This document shows positions 17,860-29,109 of a stretch of 64,000 nucleotides of DNA, piece after piece. The translations under genes and the position numbers were made by a program. How positions within the stretch are numbered: position 1 is the stretch's first letter; each line of letters opens with the position of its first letter. The notes below the pieces were generated by a model, which saw only the letters and a program-made list of their open reading frames with translations, did not search any database and was not told where the DNA came from. Source of the stretch: JANRIG01 sp033765235 (GTDB lineage Bacteria > Bacteroidota > Bacteroidia > Cytophagales > UBA9547); contig JANRIG010000023.1 in the NCBI GenBank assembly GCA_033765235.1, positions 186,001-250,000 on the forward strand, written 5' to 3'.

Positions 17860-20800
17860 ATGAAAATTTCTATATATAAATTTCCAACTTTAATCCTACT
17901 GTTTTGGTGTATAACCACCTCTGCCCAAACCTATCGTACATGGATTGGCAGCTCAGGCGGTTCATGGAACACTGCTTCCAATTGGTCGGGTAGTGATGTG
18001 CCCGACTCCAACACTGAAATTGCGGTGTTTAATAATTTTACAGGTACTGTAATTTTAAACATTAGCACGCTTAATGTGGGAGGGTTTAGTGTATTAGGCT
18101 CCAATTTACTCATAAACAACAATACCAACAATGCTAGGGTAATGAACATCAACGATGGGGTAACGGGCATCGATTTTAGAGTCGAAAATTCTACCCTTAC
18201 TCTACATGGAAGTACAAGCAATAACCAAACGGTTTCCATAGTACCCAATGCGGCGTCTACAGGAATATTTATCAATTCTATAGTAATTCAAGGCTCTACC
18301 AACGGCACTGCAAATCGTGCCGGTTTTATTACAAACTCCACAGCCTCAGTACTTTCTATAGATGGTACATCTGTATTAAAACATGATTTTGATATAGGCA
18401 CCATACCTGTAGCTACATGGCTTACAGGATCTACACTCAGCATCACAGGCACAGCAAGTTCTAGCCCTACCATAAACGCTCAAACCTTTTATAACTTTGT
18501 ATGGAACACCCCAAATAATGCCAGCAACAGGGTATTGCAACAAGTAATAACAGTTTTGGGTACTTTTACTTTAGAAAATACAGGCACAGCTGCACTATCA
18601 CTAAATAATGGCAACAACAGTACAAGGCACCACATTGTGAATAACTTTGTTCAAAATGGAGGCAATCTCAGCTTTGCCTTAGACGGGAATGGTAACACGA
18701 TTGGGCAAATGTCTGTTATGGGAAATTTTACCCAGAATGGTGGTGTTATTTCTCGGGTATCAGGGTCATCTGCCAGTAATAAAATAGCATTAGTTGGCAC
18801 TACCAACCAAAACATTACACTAATATCCATGACTAGTGGCAACTTTGAAGTAAATAAGCCATCCGGAATAGCTATATTATTAGCAAATACTTATCTGCCG
18901 GCAAACCTTGATATAACAGCCGGAAGTCTATCTATTGGCAACAATAATTTGGTGGTGAATGGCATAGTTTCGAGCGGTGGAGGCACCATAGTGGGTGGCA
19001 ATACTTCAAACTTGGTACTTTCAGTGGCTGGTGGAGGCGCATCTACACTTCCTCCAATTTTATATGGATTAGGCAATTTCACATCACTACGCACAGCAAA
19101 TGTAACATTGGGTGGCGATTTATCAGTTTCGGGGGTATTGTCTATGGCAGGCAGTGGCAGTCTTGCAGTAGCAAGCAACACATTGTCGTATTTTCCTGCA
19201 TCGTTTGTAGGCACATCCACACAAATAAGCACCGGCAATACATCCACATTACATCTATTAGGCAATGGAGCAACAATCACAGTGCCCGGGGGAGTTAGCC
19301 CAAGATTGTTAAGAAATTTATCTATTGAAAATGCTCTTGATGCAATTTTACCTACAAACATAAATGTATCTCAAAATGTGAGCATTGCAGGGGGCGTGTT
19401 GGTGTTAAATACCAATAACCTCAGCGTAGGAGGTGCTGTATTTGGGTCATTTTCAAACGGCAATTTTATAAGCCAAAACAGTGCGGGAAAACTTGTAAAA
19501 ACCTACACCTCACTTCCATCCTCATTTTATTTTCCAATAGGCAAAGGCACATTGACAAATGGCAATGCCACATTAGGGGGTATTAATATTGCATCTTTAA
19601 GTGCCACAGCACCTTCATTTGGCACTATTCAGGCAGATGAAGTATATGCTTCTGCCCCCGGAATATTAGATGCAAATTATGCTATCAATAAATATTGGTC
19701 TATTACAGCACCCGGACTGAGTAATGTTAATGCCTCTTTTACAGCTACATATAATGGGTCTAATTTGGCTGTGTCAGGGCTTGAATCTTCTTACTTAACA
19801 GGGTATTACCTTAGCTCAGAGGCATTGTGGAGTACAGGAAGTACATCTGAAGTATCGGGAAGAGTAGCCATGTTCAATTTAAGTGCTGCTAATGGATTGT
19901 CTGGCAATTACACAGTGGGTGGAGATGACGCTTTTGTAGCTGCTACATTATATACCTACCAAAATGGACCTTGGAACGATCCCAATGTGTGGACAGAAGA
20001 CCCATCAGGAACTACTTTGGTTAACCCTCAAGTACCCTCAGCTCTCTCAAAAGTATATATTCTTAACGGAAAAACCGTTACACTTAATGCAAATGTCACT
20101 ACTACAGGGCATACATTGGTGATAAACTCAGGTGGTACGTTTGATATGAATATTTACACCATCACCTCTATCAACGCACTTTCAGGTCAAGGATTATTAA
20201 GGTTGAAATCTTCTAATTTTCCAACCATTTCCAACAATTCTTTCAGCCTATCCAGTGGAGGTACTGTAGAATATTATAATTTTTCAGGGGTAATACCCAC
20301 TTATATATCTACTTACAATAATCTATGGCTTACCAAAGATGACAATTCCTCAAATGCATTTGTATATCAATTGGGTTCTAATCTTACTACTAATGGCGAT
20401 TTGAGAGTGCGTAACCTACTTAATATGGGCACTTCGGCGCTCTCAATAGGTACTACTACCACAGGGTTAACAATCAATATATATGGAAATTTAATCAACG
20501 GCGACCCCGCCGGAAACGCCACTTCAGCTATCATTTCTGTATCAGGGTACAATGCACAACATACAACAAACATTTATAAAGATTTCTCCAATTACAGTAC
20601 CGTATTGTTTTCAAATGGCACTCAATACAATGCCAATGCTGCCAACCAATCATTAAGGTTATTTTTTTACGGTTCTACAGACAATGAATTTTTGTGCGAT
20701 GGCCCTACCACTATCTTTGACATGTCTGTACGCAAAGGCACTGACAAGACTTACATACTACATTTATATGCAAACGATGCATCCTATTTTAATGCTTATG

Positions 20801-23800
20801 TAGATGGAGATGTTTTTAATTTAAACAATGTAAATTCAAAAGGGACTCTCAAATTGGGCAACAATATAAATCTAACAAGAATAATAAGTGGTGCAGGTAA
20901 CATTGACTTAGGTAGCAGTTCAAACTCAGGTATTGGCTTGTGGGTAGATGGTGCCAATCTTACTTTTGCCACAGCAAGTACCAACACCGCCAATGCACTT
21001 GTGGTTTACAGCAAGTTTAGAATATCAAATGGAAGTATTACACTTGGCGATGAGGGGCTTGTGCCAAGGCAAGATGGAGAAGTTCAAATAGAAGGAGGTG
21101 TTGTAAATATTACTAAATACAGAACATCTACTGAAATAGGCGAAAACCCAAGAGGTTCATTTAACATTTCGGGAGGTGTTGTAAATATTAATCCTGATGC
21201 TATTGATGGGTCCTCAAATGCCACAAGCCCCATGTTTTCGATGCCCTACTCCGATCAGGTATTCATTATGTCAGGTGGAGAAATTAACATCTACACTCAA
21301 GAAAGAAGTACCACCGCATCAAATGCTGTAAACGGAGGAATATTGATAGCATGTGCAGATGGCAACTACAATGTGACAGGCGGTACATTTAATGTAAGCA
21401 TATCCGGCACAGGCAGTACTAGCTTCAATATCAATTCAAAAGCACCCTTTTACAATCTCAATATCAACAGAATTGGTACTAATAATAACAGCCTTACCTT
21501 GCAAGATCAAGGAGGTCCATACACTGAGGACAATACACTTCCCAATCCTTTTCCATCCAGTCCTTTAGTTGTAAAAAACAAACTTACCATTGGGGGCACA
21601 CTCCCCACGCTTGTAAACTTAGGCTCACAATCTCTGTATATTAATAAAGACTTTGAAATGCAAAGCGGAAGCACGCTTAATGCAGCTTCAGGGTCTATAA
21701 TATTTAATGGAACAGGTAGTCAACAAATCACCCTCAATGGCAGTATTGCAGGTGTTATCAATAGCCTAAGTGTAGAAAATACTTCCGGCAGCCCTGTGCA
21801 GTTGCTTGGCTCATTAGCCTCACTCACTACCAACTCGCTTAATATTACAGCTGGAGTAATGAATGACGGAGCCAAAATACTTAAAGTTACAGGTAATGTC
21901 ACGATTAATGCCACACACACAGGCAATGGCTACATTGAGCTTGCCGGGTCTACATCACAAACTATCACAAGTAACGGTTCGGGTCAATTTGAAAATCTGG
22001 TATTAAACAATACCAGTGGTACCACAGGCGATGCTACTGTGGCTCTTGATGGAAATATAAAAATTAACAATGCTATGCGCCTTGTGACAGACAGGGTGTT
22101 TAATATAGCTACCAGCGGTATTACCTTACAGCAAAACTCTACGCTGACCACTTCTGGCAATGGATTTAGTGTAACCAAATTTATCCGCACATCGGGCAAC
22201 CAATCAGATGCAGGTATTAGCAGATTTGCATTTAATAATGCTACTCCATTATTATTCCCAATAGGAACGTCTGGTTTGTATACCCCTGTCACTGCTACAT
22301 TTTCCGGCATCAGTACTTCCGATAATCAAGGGTATATTCAAGTGAGTGTAAACAACGCTACACTTTCTACACTCTCGGCAACAGGAGTTGCCAATTCTGC
22401 ATTGCTCTACAACTGGAGGGTGCGTAGGTCTGGTTTTATATCCACACCTATGGTGGCGTACACATTTAATAGCAGTGTTACCGGCATTTGGCCAACAGGT
22501 GTGGTAGGCACTCCCAACAATTTTGTAGGCGGGAGAATAGTGATTCCCAACCGCATAGCAGAAACTACTACTGTTACATCAGACGGTTTGGTCTCCATAG
22601 CATCGCATTCTATACCCAGTGATGCTGCCTACACAGCAGCGCAGACCGGTAGATTTAATGGCTCTGTAAGATTACTTTACAACAGAACCGGAGGAAACCA
22701 AGACTATAATATTAATGCAAATGGAGCTTGGTCATTGACTACGCACACCGGAGCCAGCGCTGGAACTATTACCCCCGGACCCAATGATATAATTGTAATG
22801 AGAAACAGAGCAACTAATAATCAACGCTACCATTGGAATCAAAACTATACTGTAGCCGGAGTAATTTTTGATTGGGATGGTGTTGATATAAACACTTTGC
22901 CAAGGATATATATAGGGTCTAATTCAGGTACTCCTACAAATGTTAATGCATATTTTGGCTTTGTAAGAGGTGCAGGGTATGTACAAGTGAATGTAACTCC
23001 TACTTTTGTTCAAACTATCACAGGCGACTTTGGAGAATACAACGACAATTCAAATTCACTTTTTTTATATGAACAAAGAACTTCTCCGGGTACAGTAAAC
23101 TTACCTGCATTGCCCAATGAATTTCCAAACTTAAGGATACAAGGCAACGATTTAAATGACGAAACTTATGTAATTAATCTTCCAAATTCTGACTTTACCA
23201 TAAATAAAAACTTAACTATCAGAAAAGGTATTGTGGTTAATGTAAATAGTGGCTCCGGTGGCAATATGAATGTATTGGGCAACTTTGAACTAGGAGAATC
23301 TCCTGACCCTTCAAGAACTTCAATACTTAGATTACCAAACTCGGGAACAAACCGCACAATAACTGTGGAAGGAAATTTGGTAATTGGTGAAGGCTCAAAT
23401 ACAAAATTTGAAATCACATCAGGTGGAAGTAGCAGTACATTACACACTCTTAATATAAAAGGTAACATCACTAAAGGAAATAACAGTACCTTTAACATGT
23501 GCAATACCGCTGCCGCTATGTTAAAATTAAGCGGCTCCACATCAGCAACTTACAGCAGTGTGGGTAACAATATGAGTATATACAGGTTAGAAATTGACAA
23601 AGGCACATCACAATCATCAACTTTTACATTCAATAGTCCATTCACTATTTGCTCGCCTTCAAATATCACTACCAAGCCCATTACATTTACAAACGGGTTG
23701 TTAATTTTGAGCAGTAGCGGAATTTCTATAAATCTAAGCTCTGGTGGAGGCACCGTAAGCCTACCCTCAACATCAGGTCTTGAAGTTACCAATAATTCTT

Positions 23801-26800
23801 CAGTGAGTATGAGTAGTACTACAGGCTTGTTACTGGATGGGTTACTTCGCATAGGCAACAATGGCACAGCCAATTTTAATGACGGCACAAACTATACCTA
23901 CATAGAATATTCAGCCTCAAACAATGCAAGGATTGAAGTGTTGGGCAATGCATCATTAAATGTAGGAGGTCAAATACGAAGAAATACATCTTCCAATGCA
24001 GGCACACTGCAATACGTGCAAACAGGTGGTAATGTAACTATAGCAGGAATAGGAGCCAATACTACCAATGGAAAATTTGAGCTCGACAATGCAGGAAGCT
24101 CCATATCAATGACAGGAGGAAACTTATATATTCAACGAGGAGGTGGTACTACCTTTGGTGACCTTTATTTAAACCCCGGCACATCAAATATTACAGGCGG
24201 AAACATAATTTTCAGTCCTCTAACAGCTATAGGCTCACAAAGCTACAGAATCATTTCATCCCCCGCTCTTAATAATTTATCTCTTCTAAATGCAGGCACA
24301 TCGTCTGCCACGGGCACATTATTTGTTTATCCCTTGACTATAAACAATCAACTTACCATAAGTGAAGGCTCTACTTTAAACACCAATGGATTTGATGTAG
24401 CTTCCAACGGCAATGTGTCTATAGCAGGCGCATTTATTCCTAACACTGCTACTGTAAGCTTTACCGGCAGCACTCTTCAAAATTTGGCAATATCACAGCC
24501 CACTTCATTTTACAATTTTGTATTAAACAAAAGCAATACATTATCATTTTCAGGGGTTAATAGCACCATCAATGGCACATTGAGTATACTTAATGGCACA
24601 TTAAACGATGGAGGTATATCAATTTTGGTAAATGGCAATGTAATAAACCAGTCAGTACATACAGGTACCGGCAAAATTATATTTGGAGGAAGTGCACCAA
24701 ATGCGGTGAGCGGTAACGGAAGCTCTCACTTTCAAAATATTGAAATTAAGAACTCTAACAGCGTAAATTTCAATAATGATTTCAGTATCAATGGGTTGGT
24801 GCAGTTTACCCAAGGCAGCATATACATAGGGGCAAACGCTCTCACCTTGGGCGAGTTAAGTAGTGTGACAGGCACAAGCTCCGCTAAGTTTTTTCGTACC
24901 AATGGAGTAATGTCTGACCTTGGGGTAATTAAAAATTTTGGTGCAAATTCTTTTGACTATACATTTCATGTAGGTGTGTTTGGTAAATATACCCCCGCAC
25001 GTTTTAATGCACTTTCAAATACCGTTTCGGGGAGCATCAGAGTTACGCCTGTAAATTCTGTTCACCCTTTGGCTACTGACCCTGCCAACAAACAATTAAA
25101 CTATTATTGGGAAGTTGAAAACTCAGGGTTGGGTGGCTTATTTGTAAACCATACATATACTTATGACCCATCTGATGTAAACGGCGATTTGAACGGGTAT
25201 AAATTTGGTAGAAATATTTTTGGAGATTGGGCTCCCTATTATGGAGGTTTTGAGAGTAGCGTAGCAGGTATAAACACTGTATTGGGTGTATTTACATTGA
25301 ACGGAGTTGATTTTGTGTTTGGGGAATATTCAGCAGGAGAGAGCTCAGAACTTCAACAAGTACTTACTTACTATTCCAGAAATGCCACCCAAGGAGGAGC
25401 CTGGACAGATATAAATACATGGTCTACCGACCAAATATTAAAACACGATGGGGCTGTAGTTGCCTCAGGGTTAGCTCCTTATGGACAACCTGTAGTTATT
25501 AAATCAGGCCATTTAGTAACCTCATCTGGCAATTTTATGTCGTCATACAGTACCTCCATAGCAGGTACACTTTCTATTGGCACTACATTTGGTCATAATC
25601 TTGGAATTATTGCAGGTGAGGGTATACTCAAAATTCAGGCTAATCCAAGTCTACTTTATGTACTTCCTGCAGGTGAATATGCATCATTTACCTCTTCAAT
25701 TACAGGCGGTACCATGGAGTTTAGCTCTGACCTAACAGGTAATATACCAGCCATTAATCCTCCATCGTTTCCAAATTTCAACAATGTAATATTCTCAGGC
25801 AATGGAGTAAAAAAAATAAGTTCAACAACCCCTAATGTTGTGGTTACAGGCAACCTATCTATTCTTGGCGGTACTTTAGAAAACACTGCTGACAACAATA
25901 TAATACTTTACAAAAATTGGATTAACACAGTTGGTCAGGCAGGATTTAACAGAGGATTTACTTACGGGAGTTATGTAGAATTTGCAGGGTCAAACCAGTC
26001 TGTTTTGGGTCAAAATATATTTGGTGGGGTAAACGTATCAGGCGGTGGTACAAAATATTTTAGTGACAACACCACTATTAACGGCTTGTTGCAACTCAAT
26101 TCAGGCATTGTAGACATGGGCAATAAAATACTTAGCATAGAAACCTCTCAAGGCAGTGTATCTGGCGGTTCGTCTTCCAGCTATATTGATGGATTTTTAC
26201 AAAAAAGATACATTACAGGAAGTAATCAAAGCCATACATTTGAAGTAGGTGATGCAGGCTACAGCCCGCTTGTGATAAATTATCCATCTGTGACTCAGCA
26301 AGGAAATGTACTGGTAAAAGCAGTACAAGGTACTCATCCTAACATTGCAACCAGCTGTATAAACGGTGCAAAAGGGGTAAACAGGCATTGGATTATTACC
26401 ACCCCCGGACCATTGGTATTACCCACTAATTACTCAGTTGCAGCTACATTCTTAAATCCATCTGACCTTGTAGGAAGCCCTAATACATCTTCATTAATCC
26501 CTTCATTGTACACAGGTAGTGTATGGTCGCTGCCGGGGATAGGCACTCGCACGTCCACCTCTACTCAAGCCACAACAGTGCAAACCTATGGTGGGTTGGC
26601 TTTGGCAGAAGCTAATTCTTCCGTAGAAGTAACCATTACAGGTACAGTGATGCCTGTGTGTGCGGGCACAGTGATGAATTTTACGGCAAATGGAATAAAT
26701 GGAGGCACTGCACCCGGGTATAACTGGGTAAGGATAAGCTCAGGAAATACATTTACAGGTCAATCATTGAACCAAACATATAGCGTAAGTACACTTTTGG

Positions 26801-29085
26801 GCGGGGATATTATACGCGCGATTTACTCATCCAGTAGCACTGTTTGTACCTTTGGCAATCCTGCCACTTCTAATGCAATCACCGTATCATATTCACCCAC
26901 CTATCAATGGACAGGAATAAGCAATAGTCAGTGGAGCGATAATTTGAACTGGTGTGGGAATATATTGCCCGGAATAAGCAGTGATATTACTGTGAACTCA
27001 GGTACTCCTTTCAGCCCTGTAATTTCTACATCAGTGATGGTTAATAGCCTTGCTATTGGTTCGGGTGCTACCTTTACGCTTACAGCAGCAGGTGCCCTTA
27101 CACTTACCGGAAATTTAACAAACAACGGTACATTTGCGCAGGCAGGAAGCTCTACTTTGAATATGATAGGTACCACTGCACAACAAATAGGAGGCACTAC
27201 CAATACCTCATTTGAAAACTTATTATTAAGAAATACATCGGGCGTATCATTAACAAGCAACCAAAGTGTAAGAGGCACACTCACGCTGGGAAACAGTACA
27301 ACTTTAAATTCAAACGGAAACCTTATACTTAAATCAGACGCTACCCAAACGGGCAGATTGGCACAAGTGCCTGCTTCCTCATCTGTAATAGGAGCTATTA
27401 CTGTTGAACGTTATATACCTGCCAAAATTACTAACCGCTTTTTATCATCACCCGTTCAAAATGCTACTTTTGACCACTGGAGAAATTTTGGTATAAATAC
27501 AACCACAGGCAGAGGCATACTATTGACAGGGCATACAGGTGGCGATGCAGGGTCGCCGGCACCTACGGTAATGCTTTACAATGAAACGCTAGCCGGCATA
27601 CAAAATATTGGGTATGTAAGAATAACCAACACAGCCAATACTATCACTTCAGGTTTAGGATATAGGGTACTGGTGCGTGGCGACCGCACTATAAACCTTA
27701 CAGCACCCGGTGGATATACGGCTAATCCTACAACCATAGCAGTAACAGGTACACCTGTTATAGGCAATGTACAATTGCCTATAACCTATACATCTACATC
27801 ATCTGCTACGGCAGACGGTTGGAATTTAGTAGGCAACCCCTACCCCAGCCAGATAGATTGGAACCTGGTAATAGCACAAGGTGGTCTTACTAAAGTAGAA
27901 AATGCCATATATGTACAAGATCCGGGCTCTAATACTACAGCTTTAGGATGTTTCTTCAGCTATGTAAACGGTGTAGCGGCAGGTTGTACATTCTCAGGTA
28001 TGACCAATCCTTCTATAATAGCCTCATCACAAGGGTTTATTATAAAAGCTACCGCCACAGGAGCCAACATAAGCCTTACAGAAAGTATGAAAACAGGTAG
28101 TAGTCACACTGGTCGTTTCAGAGAACAAAGTATACCTAACTTATTGTATATTATATTGAAAAACAATACTTATGAAGACAATACTGCCATAAGAATAGCA
28201 GAAGGGGCAACCTCTAATTTTGATGCAGGATATGATGCCCGCAAGCTAATGAGTGCAGGGCTGAATATATACAGCATAGCACCAGACGGAACAGACCTTT
28301 CTATCAATACTGTAGATGCCTTGCAAGAAGATGTAAGAATACCTATTGGCGTGACCTCTATTAATAAAGGTGTACAAAAGATGCAATTCAACAACCTATC
28401 TACATTTGACAATTTCAGGTCATTAATACTTACAGACAAATGGCTGAATACCTCGCAAAAAATTACCAATAATATGGAATATACCTTTGAAATAACTTCT
28501 GCTGCAGGCAGCTATATGAACCGCTTCTATATCCATGCCACTATAGATTACGGCTATATAAAGGTGAATATATACCCGCAAGATTTGGCTCAGGCACAAT
28601 GGACTTTAGATGGCAAAACTTGGCATAGCTCCAATACAGGCATAATAAAAATGCCTGTAAATAACTATTCTTTACAATTTAGTATTATAGATGGCTATGA
28701 TACCCCTGCTGATATATCTTTAATATTAACCAAAGACAGTATTCATACTCATAATATTATATACTCCCCCAAAATGGCACCAAATCAAGTGATACAAGTA
28801 GGTAATGTGACCACCCTTGAGCACACAAACGGCGTATCAAAAATATATCCTGTACCTCTGCATGCAGGGCAAAACCTTACATTGGAGCTTTATGAAAAAG
28901 GATTAGAAATACTGAAAATTGAAATTATTAATTCAGAAGGTAAAGTAATATACAACACTAAGCCATTTACAGTGAATGCTATATATAAAAAAGAATTTGG
29001 CTACAGCATGTTTGCTCCCGGATTTTATACTATAAATATATCCACCAAATCAGGTAATATATCACACAAAATAATAGTGGAATAA
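17860..29085 (+). CDS. giant modular T9SS-sorted adhesin-like protein (3741 residues)
   Basis: The start at 17860 is chosen because a signal peptide follows at once (MKISIYKFPTLILLFWCITT, then SAQ) and a promoter lies just upstream. The protein is a chain of parallel-beta repeats rich in Thr, Ser, Asn and Gly. Five modules each begin with a paired-Trp segment (such as WIGSSGGSWNTASNW), at about residues 28, 698, 1602, 2500 and 3015. Within the modules, phrases recur such as NGNV, HTGTGK, SGNGSS and FENL, and four versions of a KxxRT...FPIGxxGxYTP segment. Near the end come RFLSSPV and WNLVGNPYPSQIDWN, then a type A sorting domain (IYPVPLHAGQ ... SHKIIVE). It is probably a surface adhesin or matrix protein; no catalytic motif is visible. 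Confidence 0.8.
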   Translation: MKISIYKFPTLILLFWCITTSAQTYRTWIGSSGGSWNTASNWSGSDVPDSNTEIAVFNNFTGTVILNISTLNVGGFSVLGSNLLINNNTNNARVMNINDGVTGIDFRVENSTLTLHGSTSNNQTVSIVPNAASTGIFINSIVIQGSTNGTANRAGFITNSTASVLSIDGTSVLKHDFDIGTIPVATWLTGSTLSITGTASSSPTINAQTFYNFVWNTPNNASNRVLQQVITVLGTFTLENTGTAALSLNNGNNSTRHHIVNNFVQNGGNLSFALDGNGNTIGQMSVMGNFTQNGGVISRVSGSSASNKIALVGTTNQNITLISMTSGNFEVNKPSGIAILLANTYLPANLDITAGSLSIGNNNLVVNGIVSSGGGTIVGGNTSNLVLSVAGGGASTLPPILYGLGNFTSLRTANVTLGGDLSVSGVLSMAGSGSLAVASNTLSYFPASFVGTSTQISTGNTSTLHLLGNGATITVPGGVSPRLLRNLSIENALDAILPTNINVSQNVSIAGGVLVLNTNNLSVGGAVFGSFSNGNFISQNSAGKLVKTYTSLPSSFYFPIGKGTLTNGNATLGGINIASLSATAPSFGTIQADEVYASAPGILDANYAINKYWSITAPGLSNVNASFTATYNGSNLAVSGLESSYLTGYYLSSEALWSTGSTSEVSGRVAMFNLSAANGLSGNYTVGGDDAFVAATLYTYQNGPWNDPNVWTEDPSGTTLVNPQVPSALSKVYILNGKTVTLNANVTTTGHTLVINSGGTFDMNIYTITSINALSGQGLLRLKSSNFPTISNNSFSLSSGGTVEYYNFSGVIPTYISTYNNLWLTKDDNSSNAFVYQLGSNLTTNGDLRVRNLLNMGTSALSIGTTTTGLTINIYGNLINGDPAGNATSAIISVSGYNAQHTTNIYKDFSNYSTVLFSNGTQYNANAANQSLRLFFYGSTDNEFLCDGPTTIFDMSVRKGTDKTYILHLYANDASYFNAYVDGDVFNLNNVNSKGTLKLGNNINLTRIISGAGNIDLGSSSNSGIGLWVDGANLTFATASTNTANALVVYSKFRISNGSITLGDEGLVPRQDGEVQIEGGVVNITKYRTSTEIGENPRGSFNISGGVVNINPDAIDGSSNATSPMFSMPYSDQVFIMSGGEINIYTQERSTTASNAVNGGILIACADGNYNVTGGTFNVSISGTGSTSFNINSKAPFYNLNINRIGTNNNSLTLQDQGGPYTEDNTLPNPFPSSPLVVKNKLTIGGTLPTLVNLGSQSLYINKDFEMQSGSTLNAASGSIIFNGTGSQQITLNGSIAGVINSLSVENTSGSPVQLLGSLASLTTNSLNITAGVMNDGAKILKVTGNVTINATHTGNGYIELAGSTSQTITSNGSGQFENLVLNNTSGTTGDATVALDGNIKINNAMRLVTDRVFNIATSGITLQQNSTLTTSGNGFSVTKFIRTSGNQSDAGISRFAFNNATPLLFPIGTSGLYTPVTATFSGISTSDNQGYIQVSVNNATLSTLSATGVANSALLYNWRVRRSGFISTPMVAYTFNSSVTGIWPTGVVGTPNNFVGGRIVIPNRIAETTTVTSDGLVSIASHSIPSDAAYTAAQTGRFNGSVRLLYNRTGGNQDYNINANGAWSLTTHTGASAGTITPGPNDIIVMRNRATNNQRYHWNQNYTVAGVIFDWDGVDINTLPRIYIGSNSGTPTNVNAYFGFVRGAGYVQVNVTPTFVQTITGDFGEYNDNSNSLFLYEQRTSPGTVNLPALPNEFPNLRIQGNDLNDETYVINLPNSDFTINKNLTIRKGIVVNVNSGSGGNMNVLGNFELGESPDPSRTSILRLPNSGTNRTITVEGNLVIGEGSNTKFEITSGGSSSTLHTLNIKGNITKGNNSTFNMCNTAAAMLKLSGSTSATYSSVGNNMSIYRLEIDKGTSQSSTFTFNSPFTICSPSNITTKPITFTNGLLILSSSGISINLSSGGGTVSLPSTSGLEVTNNSSVSMSSTTGLLLDGLLRIGNNGTANFNDGTNYTYIEYSASNNARIEVLGNASLNVGGQIRRNTSSNAGTLQYVQTGGNVTIAGIGANTTNGKFELDNAGSSISMTGGNLYIQRGGGTTFGDLYLNPGTSNITGGNIIFSPLTAIGSQSYRIISSPALNNLSLLNAGTSSATGTLFVYPLTINNQLTISEGSTLNTNGFDVASNGNVSIAGAFIPNTATVSFTGSTLQNLAISQPTSFYNFVLNKSNTLSFSGVNSTINGTLSILNGTLNDGGISILVNGNVINQSVHTGTGKIIFGGSAPNAVSGNGSSHFQNIEIKNSNSVNFNNDFSINGLVQFTQGSIYIGANALTLGELSSVTGTSSAKFFRTNGVMSDLGVIKNFGANSFDYTFHVGVFGKYTPARFNALSNTVSGSIRVTPVNSVHPLATDPANKQLNYYWEVENSGLGGLFVNHTYTYDPSDVNGDLNGYKFGRNIFGDWAPYYGGFESSVAGINTVLGVFTLNGVDFVFGEYSAGESSELQQVLTYYSRNATQGGAWTDINTWSTDQILKHDGAVVASGLAPYGQPVVIKSGHLVTSSGNFMSSYSTSIAGTLSIGTTFGHNLGIIAGEGILKIQANPSLLYVLPAGEYASFTSSITGGTMEFSSDLTGNIPAINPPSFPNFNNVIFSGNGVKKISSTTPNVVVTGNLSILGGTLENTADNNIILYKNWINTVGQAGFNRGFTYGSYVEFAGSNQSVLGQNIFGGVNVSGGGTKYFSDNTTINGLLQLNSGIVDMGNKILSIETSQGSVSGGSSSSYIDGFLQKRYITGSNQSHTFEVGDAGYSPLVINYPSVTQQGNVLVKAVQGTHPNIATSCINGAKGVNRHWIITTPGPLVLPTNYSVAATFLNPSDLVGSPNTSSLIPSLYTGSVWSLPGIGTRTSTSTQATTVQTYGGLALAEANSSVEVTITGTVMPVCAGTVMNFTANGINGGTAPGYNWVRISSGNTFTGQSLNQTYSVSTLLGGDIIRAIYSSSSTVCTFGNPATSNAITVSYSPTYQWTGISNSQWSDNLNWCGNILPGISSDITVNSGTPFSPVISTSVMVNSLAIGSGATFTLTAAGALTLTGNLTNNGTFAQAGSSTLNMIGTTAQQIGGTTNTSFENLLLRNTSGVSLTSNQSVRGTLTLGNSTTLNSNGNLILKSDATQTGRLAQVPASSSVIGAITVERYIPAKITNRFLSSPVQNATFDHWRNFGINTTTGRGILLTGHTGGDAGSPAPTVMLYNETLAGIQNIGYVRITNTANTITSGLGYRVLVRGDRTINLTAPGGYTANPTTIAVTGTPVIGNVQLPITYTSTSSATADGWNLVGNPYPSQIDWNLVIAQGGLTKVENAIYVQDPGSNTTALGCFFSYVNGVAAGCTFSGMTNPSIIASSQGFIIKATATGANISLTESMKTGSSHTGRFREQSIPNLLYIILKNNTYEDNTAIRIAEGATSNFDAGYDARKLMSAGLNIYSIAPDGTDLSINTVDALQEDVRIPIGVTSINKGVQKMQFNNLSTFDNFRSLILTDKWLNTSQKITNNMEYTFEITSAAGSYMNRFYIHATIDYGYIKVNIYPQDLAQAQWTLDGKTWHSSNTGIIKMPVNNYSLQFSIIDGYDTPADISLILTKDSIHTHNIIYSPKMAPNQVIQVGNVTTLEHTNGVSKIYPVPLHAGQNLTLELYEKGLEILKIEIINSEGKVIYNTKPFTVNAIYKKEFGYSMFAPGFYTINISTKSGNISHKIIVE

Positions 29086-29109
29086 TATTCTTGCAGTATT
29101 CACGAGTAT

